DNA from: Nitrosospira sp. Nsp14 | GTDB taxonomy: Bacteria > Pseudomonadota > Gammaproteobacteria > Burkholderiales > Nitrosomonadaceae | Length of the DNA stretch: 64,000 nucleotides | Reading direction: 5' to 3' | Assembly: GCF_900113575.1 (NCBI RefSeq) | Contig: NZ_FOPV01000003.1 | Coordinates: 1-64,000, forward strand | In this document: in pieces, positions 1-7,078 of the stretch | Layout: every line of letters begins with the position of its first letter | Position numbering within the stretch: position 1 is the first letter of the stretch | Notes under the pieces: generated by a model | Databases searched by the model: none | What the model saw: only the letters and a program-made list of their open reading frames with translations | Told to the model about the DNA's origin: nothing | Program-made: the position numbers and the translations under genes

Positions 1-129
1 CCGGCTCAAGGATAAACGCAAAGCCGGGCATGTAAAGGTCAAGGCTTAGTAAAATTAAATGTCCGGGTGGGTCAGTTTTATTCCGGCCAAATAACCAAAA
101 AGTGGGTCAGTTTTAAACCGGCGTTGACA
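1..129. mobile_element. Terminal end of an IS21-like insertion sequence
   Basis: The left edge carries two copies of a direct repeat (GTGGGTCAGTTTTA followed by two bases and CCGGC) at 67-87 and 102-122. The outer end, read on the minus strand from 129, begins TGTCAACGCCGG. A TGT tip with repeated internal terminal sequences is the usual layout of IS21-family ends. The transposase genes would lie left of the window. The end interrupts the phage-like reading frame that starts at 278. Family assignment rests on end structure only. Confidence 0.55.
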
Positions 130-278
130 CCTCTTGCCTCGCGATACACGCGCGCTGTCTCACGGCGCACATCGTCCAGCGTGTTCAGCTTTATCTTCGG
201 GGGGGTAGGGCTATACGTACCCCTTGTCCCATCAATGGTTACAGGCTGATGTTTTGCGCTTTCTATTTGCTGTTTCAT
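130..278 (-). pseudogene. Truncated phage/island hypothetical protein cut by an IS end
   Basis: About 50 residues remain from the ATG at 278. The stretch TLDDVRRETARVYREAR resembles small proteins found beside terminase genes in prophages and satellites, whose usual continuation is lost here. After residue 50 the frame runs straight into the IS end and continues as non-homologous residues to a stop at 78. I see this as a gene interrupted by insertion. Its function in intact elements is not established. Confidence 0.5.
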
Positions 279-334
279 TTGGCTTCCAATCGAAAGTTGA
301 CCACCAGATCGCGTATGGCAAGCTGCCTTCTCGT

Positions 335-467
335 CTAATCCACGGGCTTCAGTTTAGTTGCCTTGGCGCTATAGACAGCACGTCTGTATGCAGCAGTAGC
401 ATTTAGATCAACGCAATATCTGCTGCAAAGCGTTGCTGTTTTAGCGTGAGTTCAGTTCCAGTACTTG
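335..467 (-). pseudogene. Frameshifted remnant of a phage terminase small subunit
   Basis: One minus-strand frame reads ELTLKQQRFAADIALI then stops. A one-base shift continues as DLNATAAYRRAVYSAKAT and stops again at 335. Together these match the start of terminase small subunits (LTxKQQxFxxEYxxDLNATxAxxRAGYSxK), which bind packaging sites on phage DNA. Only about 45 residues of an expected 140-170 remain, and no start codon is seen in frame. It is clearly a pseudogene, and its place after the replication gene fits a packaging-satellite layout. Confidence 0.65.
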
Positions 468-487
468 TTCAACTCCGCTACTCCCCG

Positions 488-961
488 CTATTGTTCCGCC
501 AATCCAATGAAAAAATCTCTCGCATCCTGATCGGTTTGGCACTGATGTAGCATTGCGTTGATTAGTACCTCATCCGTTTCGCCTATACGCCCCAGCCAAT
601 CCAGTAGGATGGCTTCCTCTTCTTGGCTTAACGGCGCGCGTGGCTGCCGGAGCAGCGGCTCAAATGGTTCTGCCTTTATTGCATCTGGTTCCCCAGACAT
701 TGCCTCTGCATGAGTAGCTGCGGGACTATAGGAAGCTTCCTTCGAATCGCCTTGGGCGTAATGAAACCGCCACCACTGCGATGTTGTTCCTTGATTTGGC
801 ACCACAACTTCTGCACTGATGTGTTGCCGGGTATCAGGGGTATCAGGGGTGCAAACGCCTGTTTGTGCGGCTTTCGCTGATACCTGTACCAAGTTGCCTG
901 GTGTATCAGGGGTATCACCTCCCCTCCTTTCCAATGATGTTAGGAGCTCATCAAGCGTCAT
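488..961 (-). CDS. Hypothetical protein downstream of satellite primase
   Basis: A protein of 157 aa if it starts at the ATG at 961 (MTLDELLTSLERR). A second in-frame ATG lies at 967. Both overlap the end of the primase gene (stop at 951), which suggests translational coupling. Residues 15-50 contain TPDTPG and TPDTPDT, produced by the GTATCAGG octamers in the DNA. The C-terminal 60 residues (LSQEEEAILLDWLGRIGETD) look like an acidic helical domain. I recognise no family. Proteins in this position are common in integrative elements but undescribed. Confidence 0.6.
   Translation of the reverse strand: MTLDELLTSLERRGGDTPDTPGNLVQVSAKAAQTGVCTPDTPDTRQHISAEVVVPNQGTTSQWWRFHYAQGDSKEASYSPAATHAEAMSGEPDAIKAEPFEPLLRQPRAPLSQEEEAILLDWLGRIGETDEVLINAMLHQCQTDQDARDFFIGLAEQ
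831..918. repeat. GTATCAGG repeat cluster A
   Basis: The octamer GTATCAGG occurs on the plus strand at 831, 840 and 903, with a near copy at 912 (GTATCACC). An inverted copy, CTGATACC, is at 877. The cluster lies inside the gene after the primase, where it encodes threonine-proline-aspartate repeats. A second cluster of mostly opposite orientation lies at 2699-2787. The repeat layout is seen directly. A role as iterons is inference. Confidence 0.6.
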
Positions 962-3746
962 GATCATCTTCCAGCTTATCTGGTCGGATGGGATAATACT
1001 TTCCTCCTTTCCCACCTGGTCGCCTGAATTTTGATTTTCTACCGCTTGCATCGGACTTAGGCAAAGCCCCGGCTTCCTGCAAGACATTCAGCGCCCGCTT
1101 GTAGTCGAAGCCCTTCAAGGCTTCCTGCAGCCCTGTTGCAGAAAAAAGATAAATCCTGCCTTCGGGAGACTCCTCCCACCATCCCGCGCGATTATAGGTT
1201 TGACTTTCGTCGGTCGAATCCCCATCCGAAAAACGAGAATCCCCGTGCCGTTCTATAAAGGCCGAGACCTGCTCAAGGATCTGCTGGCGCTCATTATTGC
1301 CACTTCCCCGCGAAGCTTGCCAAGCCTTAAAGCCCTCCGCCGCCGCCTTGGTTGCAGCACCTGCGGGCCACCCTGTTATCCCATATTCGGTCGCCAGCTC
1401 ACCGGCCAGCGCCAATAGGGCAAAACGTGCTGCTGTACGTTTCTCCTGCCCCTCACCCCCCTCTGCCGCAAACTCAGGCAATGACCTGACGCGTTCGAGA
1501 TACGCACAGAAATCCCGCTCGTCACGCGTCAGTTTTTCAAGAAAGGTTCGACCTGCATGTCCATGATGTGTAACTGCCGCGCGTTTGATTGCGTCCGAAA
1601 AGGCGGTGCCACTAGGCAGGTTGTGCAAATCATCCCATGCACCGAAGGGCCGCGCCACGGATAGATCCAACAATCGCACTGCCTGTCCAGCCTTTGGTCG
1701 ATGTCCAGCTTCCTGCATTGTCGTTTCAATACTGCGCTCCCCGCTGGAGAGGACGAAACACCGCCAGCGTGTTACAGCACGAGCATTGCCAGCCCTGCCC
1801 GCTCTTTGCTTGCCGCGACCGTTACTCAAGGCATAGATGATTGCACCGACTTCATGAGGATTGCACTCGCTGATTTCATCCACGGCTAGCAGACAGTCAT
1901 TGAATAGTGCGGCCGCGCCTTCCATGCCGTTGGCTGTCGCACGCCAGCTTCTGCGGTAATTGGGTCCACCCCAGACGGAACAGGCCGCTTCGAGCAAGGT
2001 CGTTTTGCCAGTGGAGGAGTCGCCGACAAAGTGCATGCCCCCACCCTCAACGTTACACAATGCCAGCATTGGTCCCGTAAACGCCGCTGACAAAGCCAGC
2101 AGTAAAAGCGGATTACGCACTGCTTTTGACGATATTTCCTCCTGCCACCCGGCCAGCGTTCCAGCCACAGTGTGTTCGTCATTCCCGCACACGCTGCTTT
2201 GGAAAATTACATCCGACGCCTTAGGCCCAATTACCGTATCGGGCAATATGAAAGAACCCCCGCACCAACCCACTTGCAAGGCGCACCGCATCTGACGGGA
2301 AGGTGGCTCGGCCTGAAGGTAGGTGGAGAGCAGACGCCGAGCCCCCAAGCCAGGTTCGATTTCCACTCCCATTGCCAGCAGTTCGCCGCGTAAGTCATCC
2401 CCTGCCCCGCGCAACATCTCCATTGGCATTGCCCATTCTCGCCAGTGCCCAAGGGTATTCCGCAAGCGGAGCAAGCGCCCGAAGTTATGTTGGTGGCCGT
2501 CAGAGGTCACGGCGACAACGTGCAGAGGGGAACATACCCGTGTGTGGGTCAGGTTGTCATCCTTGTCGGTATCGAAGTACCACACGCCAGGCTTGAATTC
2601 CTGGTCGCCGTCCTTCAACCCCTCATCAAAGACGCGGAAAGTAGGACGCGTATCTCCGTCAGGAATCGCGTTTGGAGGGCCTGACGCATCCGGTCCGTCT
2701 GATACACCTGATACCCTAGTAGGAGCAGCAGGGGTAACAGCGAAATATCCGTCTTTACCGGCTTGCACCCCTGATACCTGTGATACCTCAGCATCCTCCT
2801 CGATCTCGTTTTTCTCGCCTTGATGATCGTCTATCTGGGCAGCGGCCGCGCTCACTATTGCATGCTTGACTGCCTCAATCCCGCAATGCGCTCCCATATC
2901 GTTGAAGTCTGTTGCTCCCTCCGGTCTGTCTAGGCCAAAGTCTGGAACCGCCACCGCTCCACCCACGGCCTGCGCCGCTTCAGTTGCCGCTGTCAATCCT
3001 GGGTTCCCGGGAGTCGCGTAGTCATCGTCAGCGCAGATGACCAGCGATGCATGCGGAAATCTTTCACTCATGACTTTTGCGACCGCACTGAGGTTGGCCG
3101 CGCCAAAGGCTACAACTACCGGATACCCCGTCGCTTCATGGACACTGGCGCCCGTTGAGAAGCTTTCGGCGATACATAGGACCGTAGCGCCGGTGGGGTC
3201 GCCCATTATGAAATAGCAACCTCTCACCCGTCCGCCAAGCAAAAACTTCTTGTTGCCATCCGCATTGATGAATTGCAGGGAATGAATTACGTCGTCCGCC
3301 CACAGGGGGACTACAAGCACATCTTTGTATTGCCGTGCTCCGCATGCTCGGATGTGCTTAGAGGTAAGGTAGGGGTGATCGAAGCAGGGGACGGCCTTCG
3401 CCCAGATTTGTTCGGCCCTTTCACGTGCCTGTTTCCTGCGCTGGGTTGTCTCCGCTTCGCGTTGCTCATGCATGGCATCCAACCTGGCCCGATGTTCACG
3501 CTGCTCAGCCGGAGTTAGGGGACGGCCGATGTCTGCTCGCCAAGTTTGGTTAACCCCGCTGCGCCAGTCACCCAAGGCGCCGGACGCGGGAACGACATTA
3601 CCGTGATATACGTACCATCCGGCATCATCGTCCGGCCTGCCATTAGTCGAAAAGCGATGCAACTTTCCGTCTGCTTCAATTACATCTGGGGGGTTCAGCC
3701 CTGCCGTTTGAATTGCCGTTCGGAACTGCTCCATAGGACTAAGCAT
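951..3746 (-). CDS. Toprim/DUF927 primase-helicase of a phage satellite
   Basis: A 931-aa replication protein. The N-terminal part (WYVYHGNVVPASGALGDWR) resembles the front region of P4/ICE-type primases. A Toprim domain follows around residues 185-290 (LCIAESFSTGASVHEATGYP, then VICADDDYATPGNPG with acidic metal ligands). A linker carries VSGV repeats at about 315-350. The DUF927-type ATPase domain has Walker A HFVGDSSTGKTTLL near residue 570. Such proteins prime and unwind the element's own origin. The start at 3746 has GGAGGG seven bases upstream and overlaps the preceding 57-aa gene by 8 bp. No frameshift is seen, so it may still be functional although the element is degraded. Confidence 0.85.
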   Translation of the reverse strand: MLSPMEQFRTAIQTAGLNPPDVIEADGKLHRFSTNGRPDDDAGWYVYHGNVVPASGALGDWRSGVNQTWRADIGRPLTPAEQREHRARLDAMHEQREAETTQRRKQARERAEQIWAKAVPCFDHPYLTSKHIRACGARQYKDVLVVPLWADDVIHSLQFINADGNKKFLLGGRVRGCYFIMGDPTGATVLCIAESFSTGASVHEATGYPVVVAFGAANLSAVAKVMSERFPHASLVICADDDYATPGNPGLTAATEAAQAVGGAVAVPDFGLDRPEGATDFNDMGAHCGIEAVKHAIVSAAAAQIDDHQGEKNEIEEDAEVSQVSGVQAGKDGYFAVTPAAPTRVSGVSDGPDASGPPNAIPDGDTRPTFRVFDEGLKDGDQEFKPGVWYFDTDKDDNLTHTRVCSPLHVVAVTSDGHQHNFGRLLRLRNTLGHWREWAMPMEMLRGAGDDLRGELLAMGVEIEPGLGARRLLSTYLQAEPPSRQMRCALQVGWCGGSFILPDTVIGPKASDVIFQSSVCGNDEHTVAGTLAGWQEEISSKAVRNPLLLLALSAAFTGPMLALCNVEGGGMHFVGDSSTGKTTLLEAACSVWGGPNYRRSWRATANGMEGAAALFNDCLLAVDEISECNPHEVGAIIYALSNGRGKQRAGRAGNARAVTRWRCFVLSSGERSIETTMQEAGHRPKAGQAVRLLDLSVARPFGAWDDLHNLPSGTAFSDAIKRAAVTHHGHAGRTFLEKLTRDERDFCAYLERVRSLPEFAAEGGEGQEKRTAARFALLALAGELATEYGITGWPAGAATKAAAEGFKAWQASRGSGNNERQQILEQVSAFIERHGDSRFSDGDSTDESQTYNRAGWWEESPEGRIYLFSATGLQEALKGFDYKRALNVLQEAGALPKSDASGRKSKFRRPGGKGGKYYPIRPDKLEDDHDA
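2699..2787. repeat. GTATCAGG repeat cluster B
   Basis: CTGATAC(A/C) occurs at 2699, 2708 and 2771, with a partial copy near 2780. These are GTATCAG on the minus strand. The sequence GGTATCAGGGGTGCAA is found here on the minus strand and in cluster A on the plus strand, making a long-range inverted repeat about 1.9 kb apart. The cluster is inside the linker of the primase gene between Toprim and DUF927 and encodes VSQVSGVQ and RVSGVSDG. Confidence 0.6.
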
Positions 3747-3912
3747 TGCGTAGCCCTCCGCGCTGGATAAGCCAGTCGGCCAGCTTGAAGGGAATTAAGC
3801 CACGGCACGCAGCGCCAACAATGAGGGATTTGATTACTGCTGAGACGGATTTTCGGGCGTGACTTCCCCTTACCGCCGGGACGTCCCCGGAGGTTTCGCG
3901 TAGTGTAGCCAT
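3739..3912 (-). CDS. 57-aa satellite protein between alpA and primase
   Basis: A short intact frame: ATG at 3912 preceded by GGGGGA, stop TAG at 3739-3741 overlapping the primase start by 8 bp. It begins three bases after the alpA stop, so the three genes form one coupled operon. The C-terminal half (IPFKLADWLIQRGGLRNA) has a form I recall from small proteins found between regulator and primase genes in betaproteobacterial islands. The N-terminal half is basic. It is a probable real gene of unknown function, easily missed because it is short. Confidence 0.65.
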   Translation of the reverse strand: MATLRETSGDVPAVRGSHARKSVSAVIKSLIVGAACRGLIPFKLADWLIQRGGLRNA

Positions 3913-3915
3913 GAC

Positions 3916-4347
3916 TTATTCCCCCACGCGACTGAGTAGTTCCCTTATGGAATCCACCGACCAGGCGGTAACTCTGGCGGAAAGTTTCACAGGGGGCGGA
4001 TAGATACCCTCCTTAACACCATTTAGGAAATGCGATCTGCTAACCGGGAAAACCCCAACCACTGGAGGGTTGGCTCTAGGATTACCGATAATTGCAGTCA
4101 GACGAACGTACCCCTCCTGCGGAAGTTGGGTTAGCGAGCCCGCGAACTGCGCCCGGGGCTTGGTCACGCATGGGTGGTCGTCTTCGTCGTCGCTTTCTCC
4201 TACTTTCGCAGCTGTGCTCTTCCCTTTTGGCTTCCGTTGCGTTCTGGTTGCCCTCTCATCAGAGCGGACCTTTTTCCTTAGAAGGTCGCGAAGGTTGTCC
4301 GCTCCCGGATTTTGAATTTTTTGCAATTTGCTGTTTCCTCTTTTCAT
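3916..4347 (-). CDS. AlpA-family phage transcriptional regulator
   Basis: A 143-aa protein. Residues 80-143 form an AlpA/excisionase-like winged HTH: YVRLTAIIGNPRANPPVVG, then the recognition-helix region PVSRSHFLNGVKEG, then YPPPVKLSARVTAW. AlpA proteins activate excision or integrase genes and replication operons of P4-like elements. The first 78 residues are a basic then acidic extension (KKVRSDERATRTQRKPKGK, ESDDEDDH), longer than the usual ~70-aa AlpA, so the true start could lie downstream. No strong Shine-Dalgarno is seen before 4347. It heads the minus-strand operon with the 57-aa gene and the primase. Confidence 0.7.
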   Translation of the reverse strand: MKRGNSKLQKIQNPGADNLRDLLRKKVRSDERATRTQRKPKGKSTAAKVGESDDEDDHPCVTKPRAQFAGSLTQLPQEGYVRLTAIIGNPRANPPVVGVFPVSRSHFLNGVKEGIYPPPVKLSARVTAWSVDSIRELLSRVGE

Positions 4348-4373
4348 CAGATCAAAAAAGGAAACCCGGTCAT

Positions 4374-4405
4374 ACGAACATTAAGAACACACGAACACTG
4401 TTCGT
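4374..4405. promoter_or_regulatory. Palindromic candidate operator upstream of alpA
   Basis: ACGAACACTGTTCGT at 4391-4405 is a perfect 15-bp dyad with one central base. A further direct half-site ACGAACA lies at 4374-4380 and a partial one (GAACAC) at 4385. The group sits 27-58 bp upstream of the alpA start, the expected place for the element's repressor or a LexA-like protein. The spacing differs from the betaproteobacterial LexA consensus CTGT-N8-ACAG. Confidence 0.5.
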
Positions 4406-4538
4406 ATTTATTTTCATTGCACTTTCTGTATTCATCATTGAGAATACAGATGTCGCAGTTTTTTTGCGACAAATTAAGGGTTCTATTAGAGACGGACCTG
4501 TAATTTAAAATGCATCCGGGTTTCCACTCGTGTTGCAG

Positions 4539-4577
4539 AATGGCCTGAGACGTTACAGCGTCTCGGGCCATTTTATT
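4539..4577 (+). terminator. Rho-independent terminator without a visible upstream gene
   Basis: A 14-bp stem pairs AATGGCC/GGCCATT (4539-4545 with 4566-4572) and GAGACG/CGTCTC (4547-4552 with 4559-4564). The loop is six bases and TTTTATT follows on the plus strand. No plus-strand gene is recognisable before it, so it may be what is left of a deleted gene of the element, or it may insulate the alpA promoter region. Confidence 0.6.
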
Positions 4578-5219
4578 ACTAGACCTGCCACCTCAACATT
4601 TTGTGGTTGCCGGGTTAGCTACGTCCAGCGTTGACGAATAATATACAGAAACGTTCTGAAAAATCAATGCGTTCCCAATACGAAAACGTACAAGAGGACG
4701 CGCACGTATTGTCGCAGATGGAAAAATAGGTGGAGTTATTGCTAGCTGTCTCGCCTGTGGGAGGAGGGATCAGCTGCTATTTTCATATCGGGGAATTATT
4801 TCTGTCCCGGTCTTGCTGCTGATGAGGTAGCCGTCGTACCGGTTGGCCTGTGGCCCGTAGCGCACAACATATGCCTACCTCCTGCTTCGCAAACTCGATT
4901 CAAAATTTCATCGATCCGCTGCAAATGGCATTTTTAGCCCTTGGGCTTAACTAGTAGATGTTGATTTACTGATGAGCTCGCCAATGGGCGGTCATGCCAG
5001 CAATGACCTACGCTCCGGCCTGACTCACATCATTGACGCATTCGTTAACTTACGATCCGGGAATCCGGGAAAGAGGGCTAAAGCCGCGAGGGACGTCACG
5101 TAATCTAGCCAATTGAGGCTTGCAATACATTGCCACCATTTCTAGCGCAAGCAAGAGAGAACGAGACAACCATCGGGTACAGAAAATTCAGGAGTTGTGC
5201 AGCGCCCAACATTTTTCTA
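4578..5219. other. Gene-free stretch where an integrase would be expected
   Basis: This 640-bp stretch between the alpA region and tRNA-Arg shows no tyrosine-recombinase motif in any frame I read. The only frame with protein-like character is a 39-codon plus-strand ORF at 4984-5103 (containing GLTHIIDAFVNLRSGNPGKR). It has no good ribosome-binding site, and I do not call it a gene. The stretch is most easily read as the site from which the element's integrase was lost. Confidence 0.4.
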
Positions 5220-5241
5220 GTTTACCCATAAGTTTACCCAT
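5220..5241. repeat. Tandem GTTTACCCAT repeats beside tRNA-Arg
   Basis: Two identical decamers, GTTTACCCAT, start at 5220 and 5232, 12 bp apart and about 55 bp from the tRNA 3' end. Short direct repeats at this position are typical of arm-type recombinase sites beside tRNA-borne attachment sites. That role is inferred from position only. Confidence 0.4.
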
Positions 5242-5250
5242 GGATAGCCG

Positions 5251-5289
5251 AAATAAAAATGGCTTACAAGAAAAGACATGTAAGCCATT
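5251..5289 (-). terminator. Terminator of tRNA-Arg
   Basis: On the minus strand AATGGCTTAC (5289-5280) pairs with GTAAGCCATT (5267-5258) across a 12-base loop, followed by a T-rich run (5259-5251). It begins eight bases beyond the tRNA 3' CCA. If an attachment core lies at the tRNA 3' end, this hairpin belongs to the element side. Confidence 0.75.
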
Positions 5290-5296
5290 GAATTTT

Positions 5297-5373
5297 TGGC
5301 GCGCCCGGCAGGATTCGAACCCACGACCCCTTGGTTCGTAGCCAAGTACTCTATCCAACTGAGCTACGGGCGC
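5297..5373 (-). tRNA. tRNA-Arg (anticodon ACG)
   Basis: The acceptor stem pairs GCGCCCG with CGGGCGC. The anticodon loop CTACGAA is closed by CTTGG/CCAAG, and the T-arm reads GGTTCGAATCC. The 3' CCA is encoded (5299-5297). ACG is read as ICG after deamination by TadA and decodes CGU/CGC/CGA. tRNA-Arg genes are common integration sites, and the element remnant lies directly 3' of this gene. Confidence 0.96.
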
Positions 5374-5419
5374 TAAGACGGGGCAACATTGCTCGGTATT
5401 TTTGAGATTGCCGGGCGCA

Positions 5420-5450
5420 ATTATATCAGACTGGCACGGCATCGAGTCAA
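5420..5450 (-). promoter_or_regulatory. Sigma-70-type promoter for tRNA-Arg
   Basis: On the minus strand TTGACT (5450-5445) and TATAAT (5425-5420) are separated by 19 bp, slightly longer than optimal. The -10 lies about 46 bp upstream of the mature tRNA 5' end, which implies a 5' leader removed by RNase P. Confidence 0.6.
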
Positions 5451-5642
5451 AGCAATTCCGCAGCTGCTCCTGCCTGGGCCTGTTTAGCAAATCGTTGGCC
5501 TATGACGCCAGCGATACGCATCCCTGTTTCGGAATCTCCTATAATTCTCCGGATACATCTCAATCTGGTACACGGATGGATGTGCCGCTTCAGTTCATGC
5601 CTTTGCCCGCCATTTGAATCACTTTTCATAAAGGATACCACC

Positions 5643-5999
5643 ATGCAATTCATCATCTCCGGCAGCAGGGGAACGAACGACCCAACCATGGCCACCCTGC
5701 CCTTCATGGCGGCAAAGGTCGCGCGTGAGCAAGGCCACGACGTGGTTCTGTTCCTCTGGAATGAGGCTGTCACGCTGGCCCGGCCCGGCATAGGCGACAA
5801 TGTGGTTGGAGTTAACCTCCCGCCGCTCAAGGATCTCCTGGCCGCGATTCAGGCTGCCGGCATTCCGGTGTGGGTTTGCGGCGCTTGTGCGGTGGCAAGA
5901 AAAGTTGCAGAGCCCGATCTGATCGCGGGCGCCGTGATCAAGACCATGGGCGACTATATCAAGGCAGTGGCGGAACGGGAGAAGTGCGTGGCGTTCTGA
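5643..5999 (+). CDS. DsrE-family sulfur-relay-like protein
   Basis: A 118-aa soluble protein with the DsrE/DsrF-like Rossmann fold pattern: an early strand and loop MQFIISGSRGTNDPTMATLP, the helix AAKVAREQGHDVVLFLWNEAV, and VCGACAVARKV near residue 78 with two cysteines. In DsrE proteins a cysteine in this region can carry persulfide sulfur. The start ATG follows AAAGGA. It stands alone between tRNA-Arg and the convergent gal cassette. Whether it binds sulfur or another small ligand cannot be told. Confidence 0.75.
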   Translation: MQFIISGSRGTNDPTMATLPFMAAKVAREQGHDVVLFLWNEAVTLARPGIGDNVVGVNLPPLKDLLAAIQAAGIPVWVCGACAVARKVAEPDLIAGAVIKTMGDYIKAVAEREKCVAF

Positions 6000-6046
6000 G
6001 CGTCGGCCGATTTCGCGGCCCCGGCCATCGGGATTTGCACCCGGCT

Positions 6047-7069
6047 TTAATGTTGCGGAACGAGCACCGCCGCGCCAATGAGCCTTCCCTCGCGGAGCCG
6101 CGCCAGGGCGGTATTGGCGCAGCTTAACGGAAAGGTCTCGGTCGTCACCCTGACCGGGATCTGCGGCGCCAAGGTGAGAAATTCCTCGGCATCGCGCCGC
6201 GTAAGATTCGCCACCGAAACCAGGCGTTTTTCACGCCAGAGAATATCGTAAGGAAAAGCAGGGATTTCGCTCATGTGTATCCCTCCGCACACCACGATCC
6301 CGCCCGGACGGATAGCGCGCAGCGCGGCAGGCACCAATCCGCCCACCGGGGCAAAGATTACCGCTGCATCCAGCGGTTCCGGCGATGGCAGGTCGGACCC
6401 GCCTGCCCAGGCCGCGCCCATTTCGAGCGCAAATTCCTGCGCGGCCGTATCGCCTGGGGCGGTGAACGCGAACAATGTTCGTCCCTGGTGGCGCAGGACT
6501 TGAGCCACGATGTGGGCAGCAGCGCCAAAACCATAAATGCCAACCTTTTCGGCGTCACCCGCCATTTTCAGTGCTCTATAGCCGATCAGTCCGGCGCACA
6601 ATAAAGGCGCAGCTTCGACATCGCTGTAAGCGTCAGGGATACGGAAACAGTAGCGCGCGTCCGCGGTAGTAAATTCGGCATAGCCCCCGTCAATTTGGTA
6701 TCCCGTAAAGCGCGCGGCGGGGCATAAGTTTTCGTGGCCGCTGCGACAGTACCGGCACTTACCGCAGGTCCAGCCCAGCCAGGGAATACCGACCCGCTCG
6801 CCGACGGAAAAATTCCCGACATTGCTTCCCAGGGCTGCTATCCGGCCGACGATTTCATGGCCTGGAATTATGGGACATTTCGGATCAGGTAGCTCGCCAT
6901 CGACCACATGCAAGTCAGTGCGGCAAATAGCGCAGGCCGCGATTTTGACGAGCAACTCGCTTGCGGCAGGCTGGGGGCGAGGCAGGCAGCGTAGCTTGAC
7001 TGGCTCTCGTGGCGCGTCCAGCACCATGGCCCGCATGACCTTATTGAGCCCAGGCGAATTCATTTGCAT
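6047..7069 (-). CDS. Zinc-dependent alcohol dehydrogenase
   Basis: A 340-aa medium-chain dehydrogenase. Catalytic zinc ligands are Cys49 (CRTDLH) and His71-Glu72 (GHE). The structural zinc site is Cys102, 105, 108 and 116 (CGKCRYCRSGHENLC). The dinucleotide-binding loop is IYGFGAAAH near 177. It oxidises or reduces an alcohol/aldehyde pair with NAD(P). It is the last gene of the minus-strand cassette, nine bases after galK, so it may act on galactose-related sugars or simply be co-transcribed. No strong ribosome-binding site precedes it; an ATG at 7063 is an alternative start. Confidence 0.85.
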   Translation of the reverse strand: MQMNSPGLNKVMRAMVLDAPREPVKLRCLPRPQPAASELLVKIAACAICRTDLHVVDGELPDPKCPIIPGHEIVGRIAALGSNVGNFSVGERVGIPWLGWTCGKCRYCRSGHENLCPAARFTGYQIDGGYAEFTTADARYCFRIPDAYSDVEAAPLLCAGLIGYRALKMAGDAEKVGIYGFGAAAHIVAQVLRHQGRTLFAFTAPGDTAAQEFALEMGAAWAGGSDLPSPEPLDAAVIFAPVGGLVPAALRAIRPGGIVVCGGIHMSEIPAFPYDILWREKRLVSVANLTRRDAEEFLTLAPQIPVRVTTETFPLSCANTALARLREGRLIGAAVLVPQH

Positions 7070-7078
7070 GCTGGCGTG

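Noticed and set aside
4984-5103. 39-codon plus-strand frame beside tRNA-Arg
   Set aside because: Protein-like residues but no ribosome-binding site and no recognised family; kept only as a note in the gap entry.
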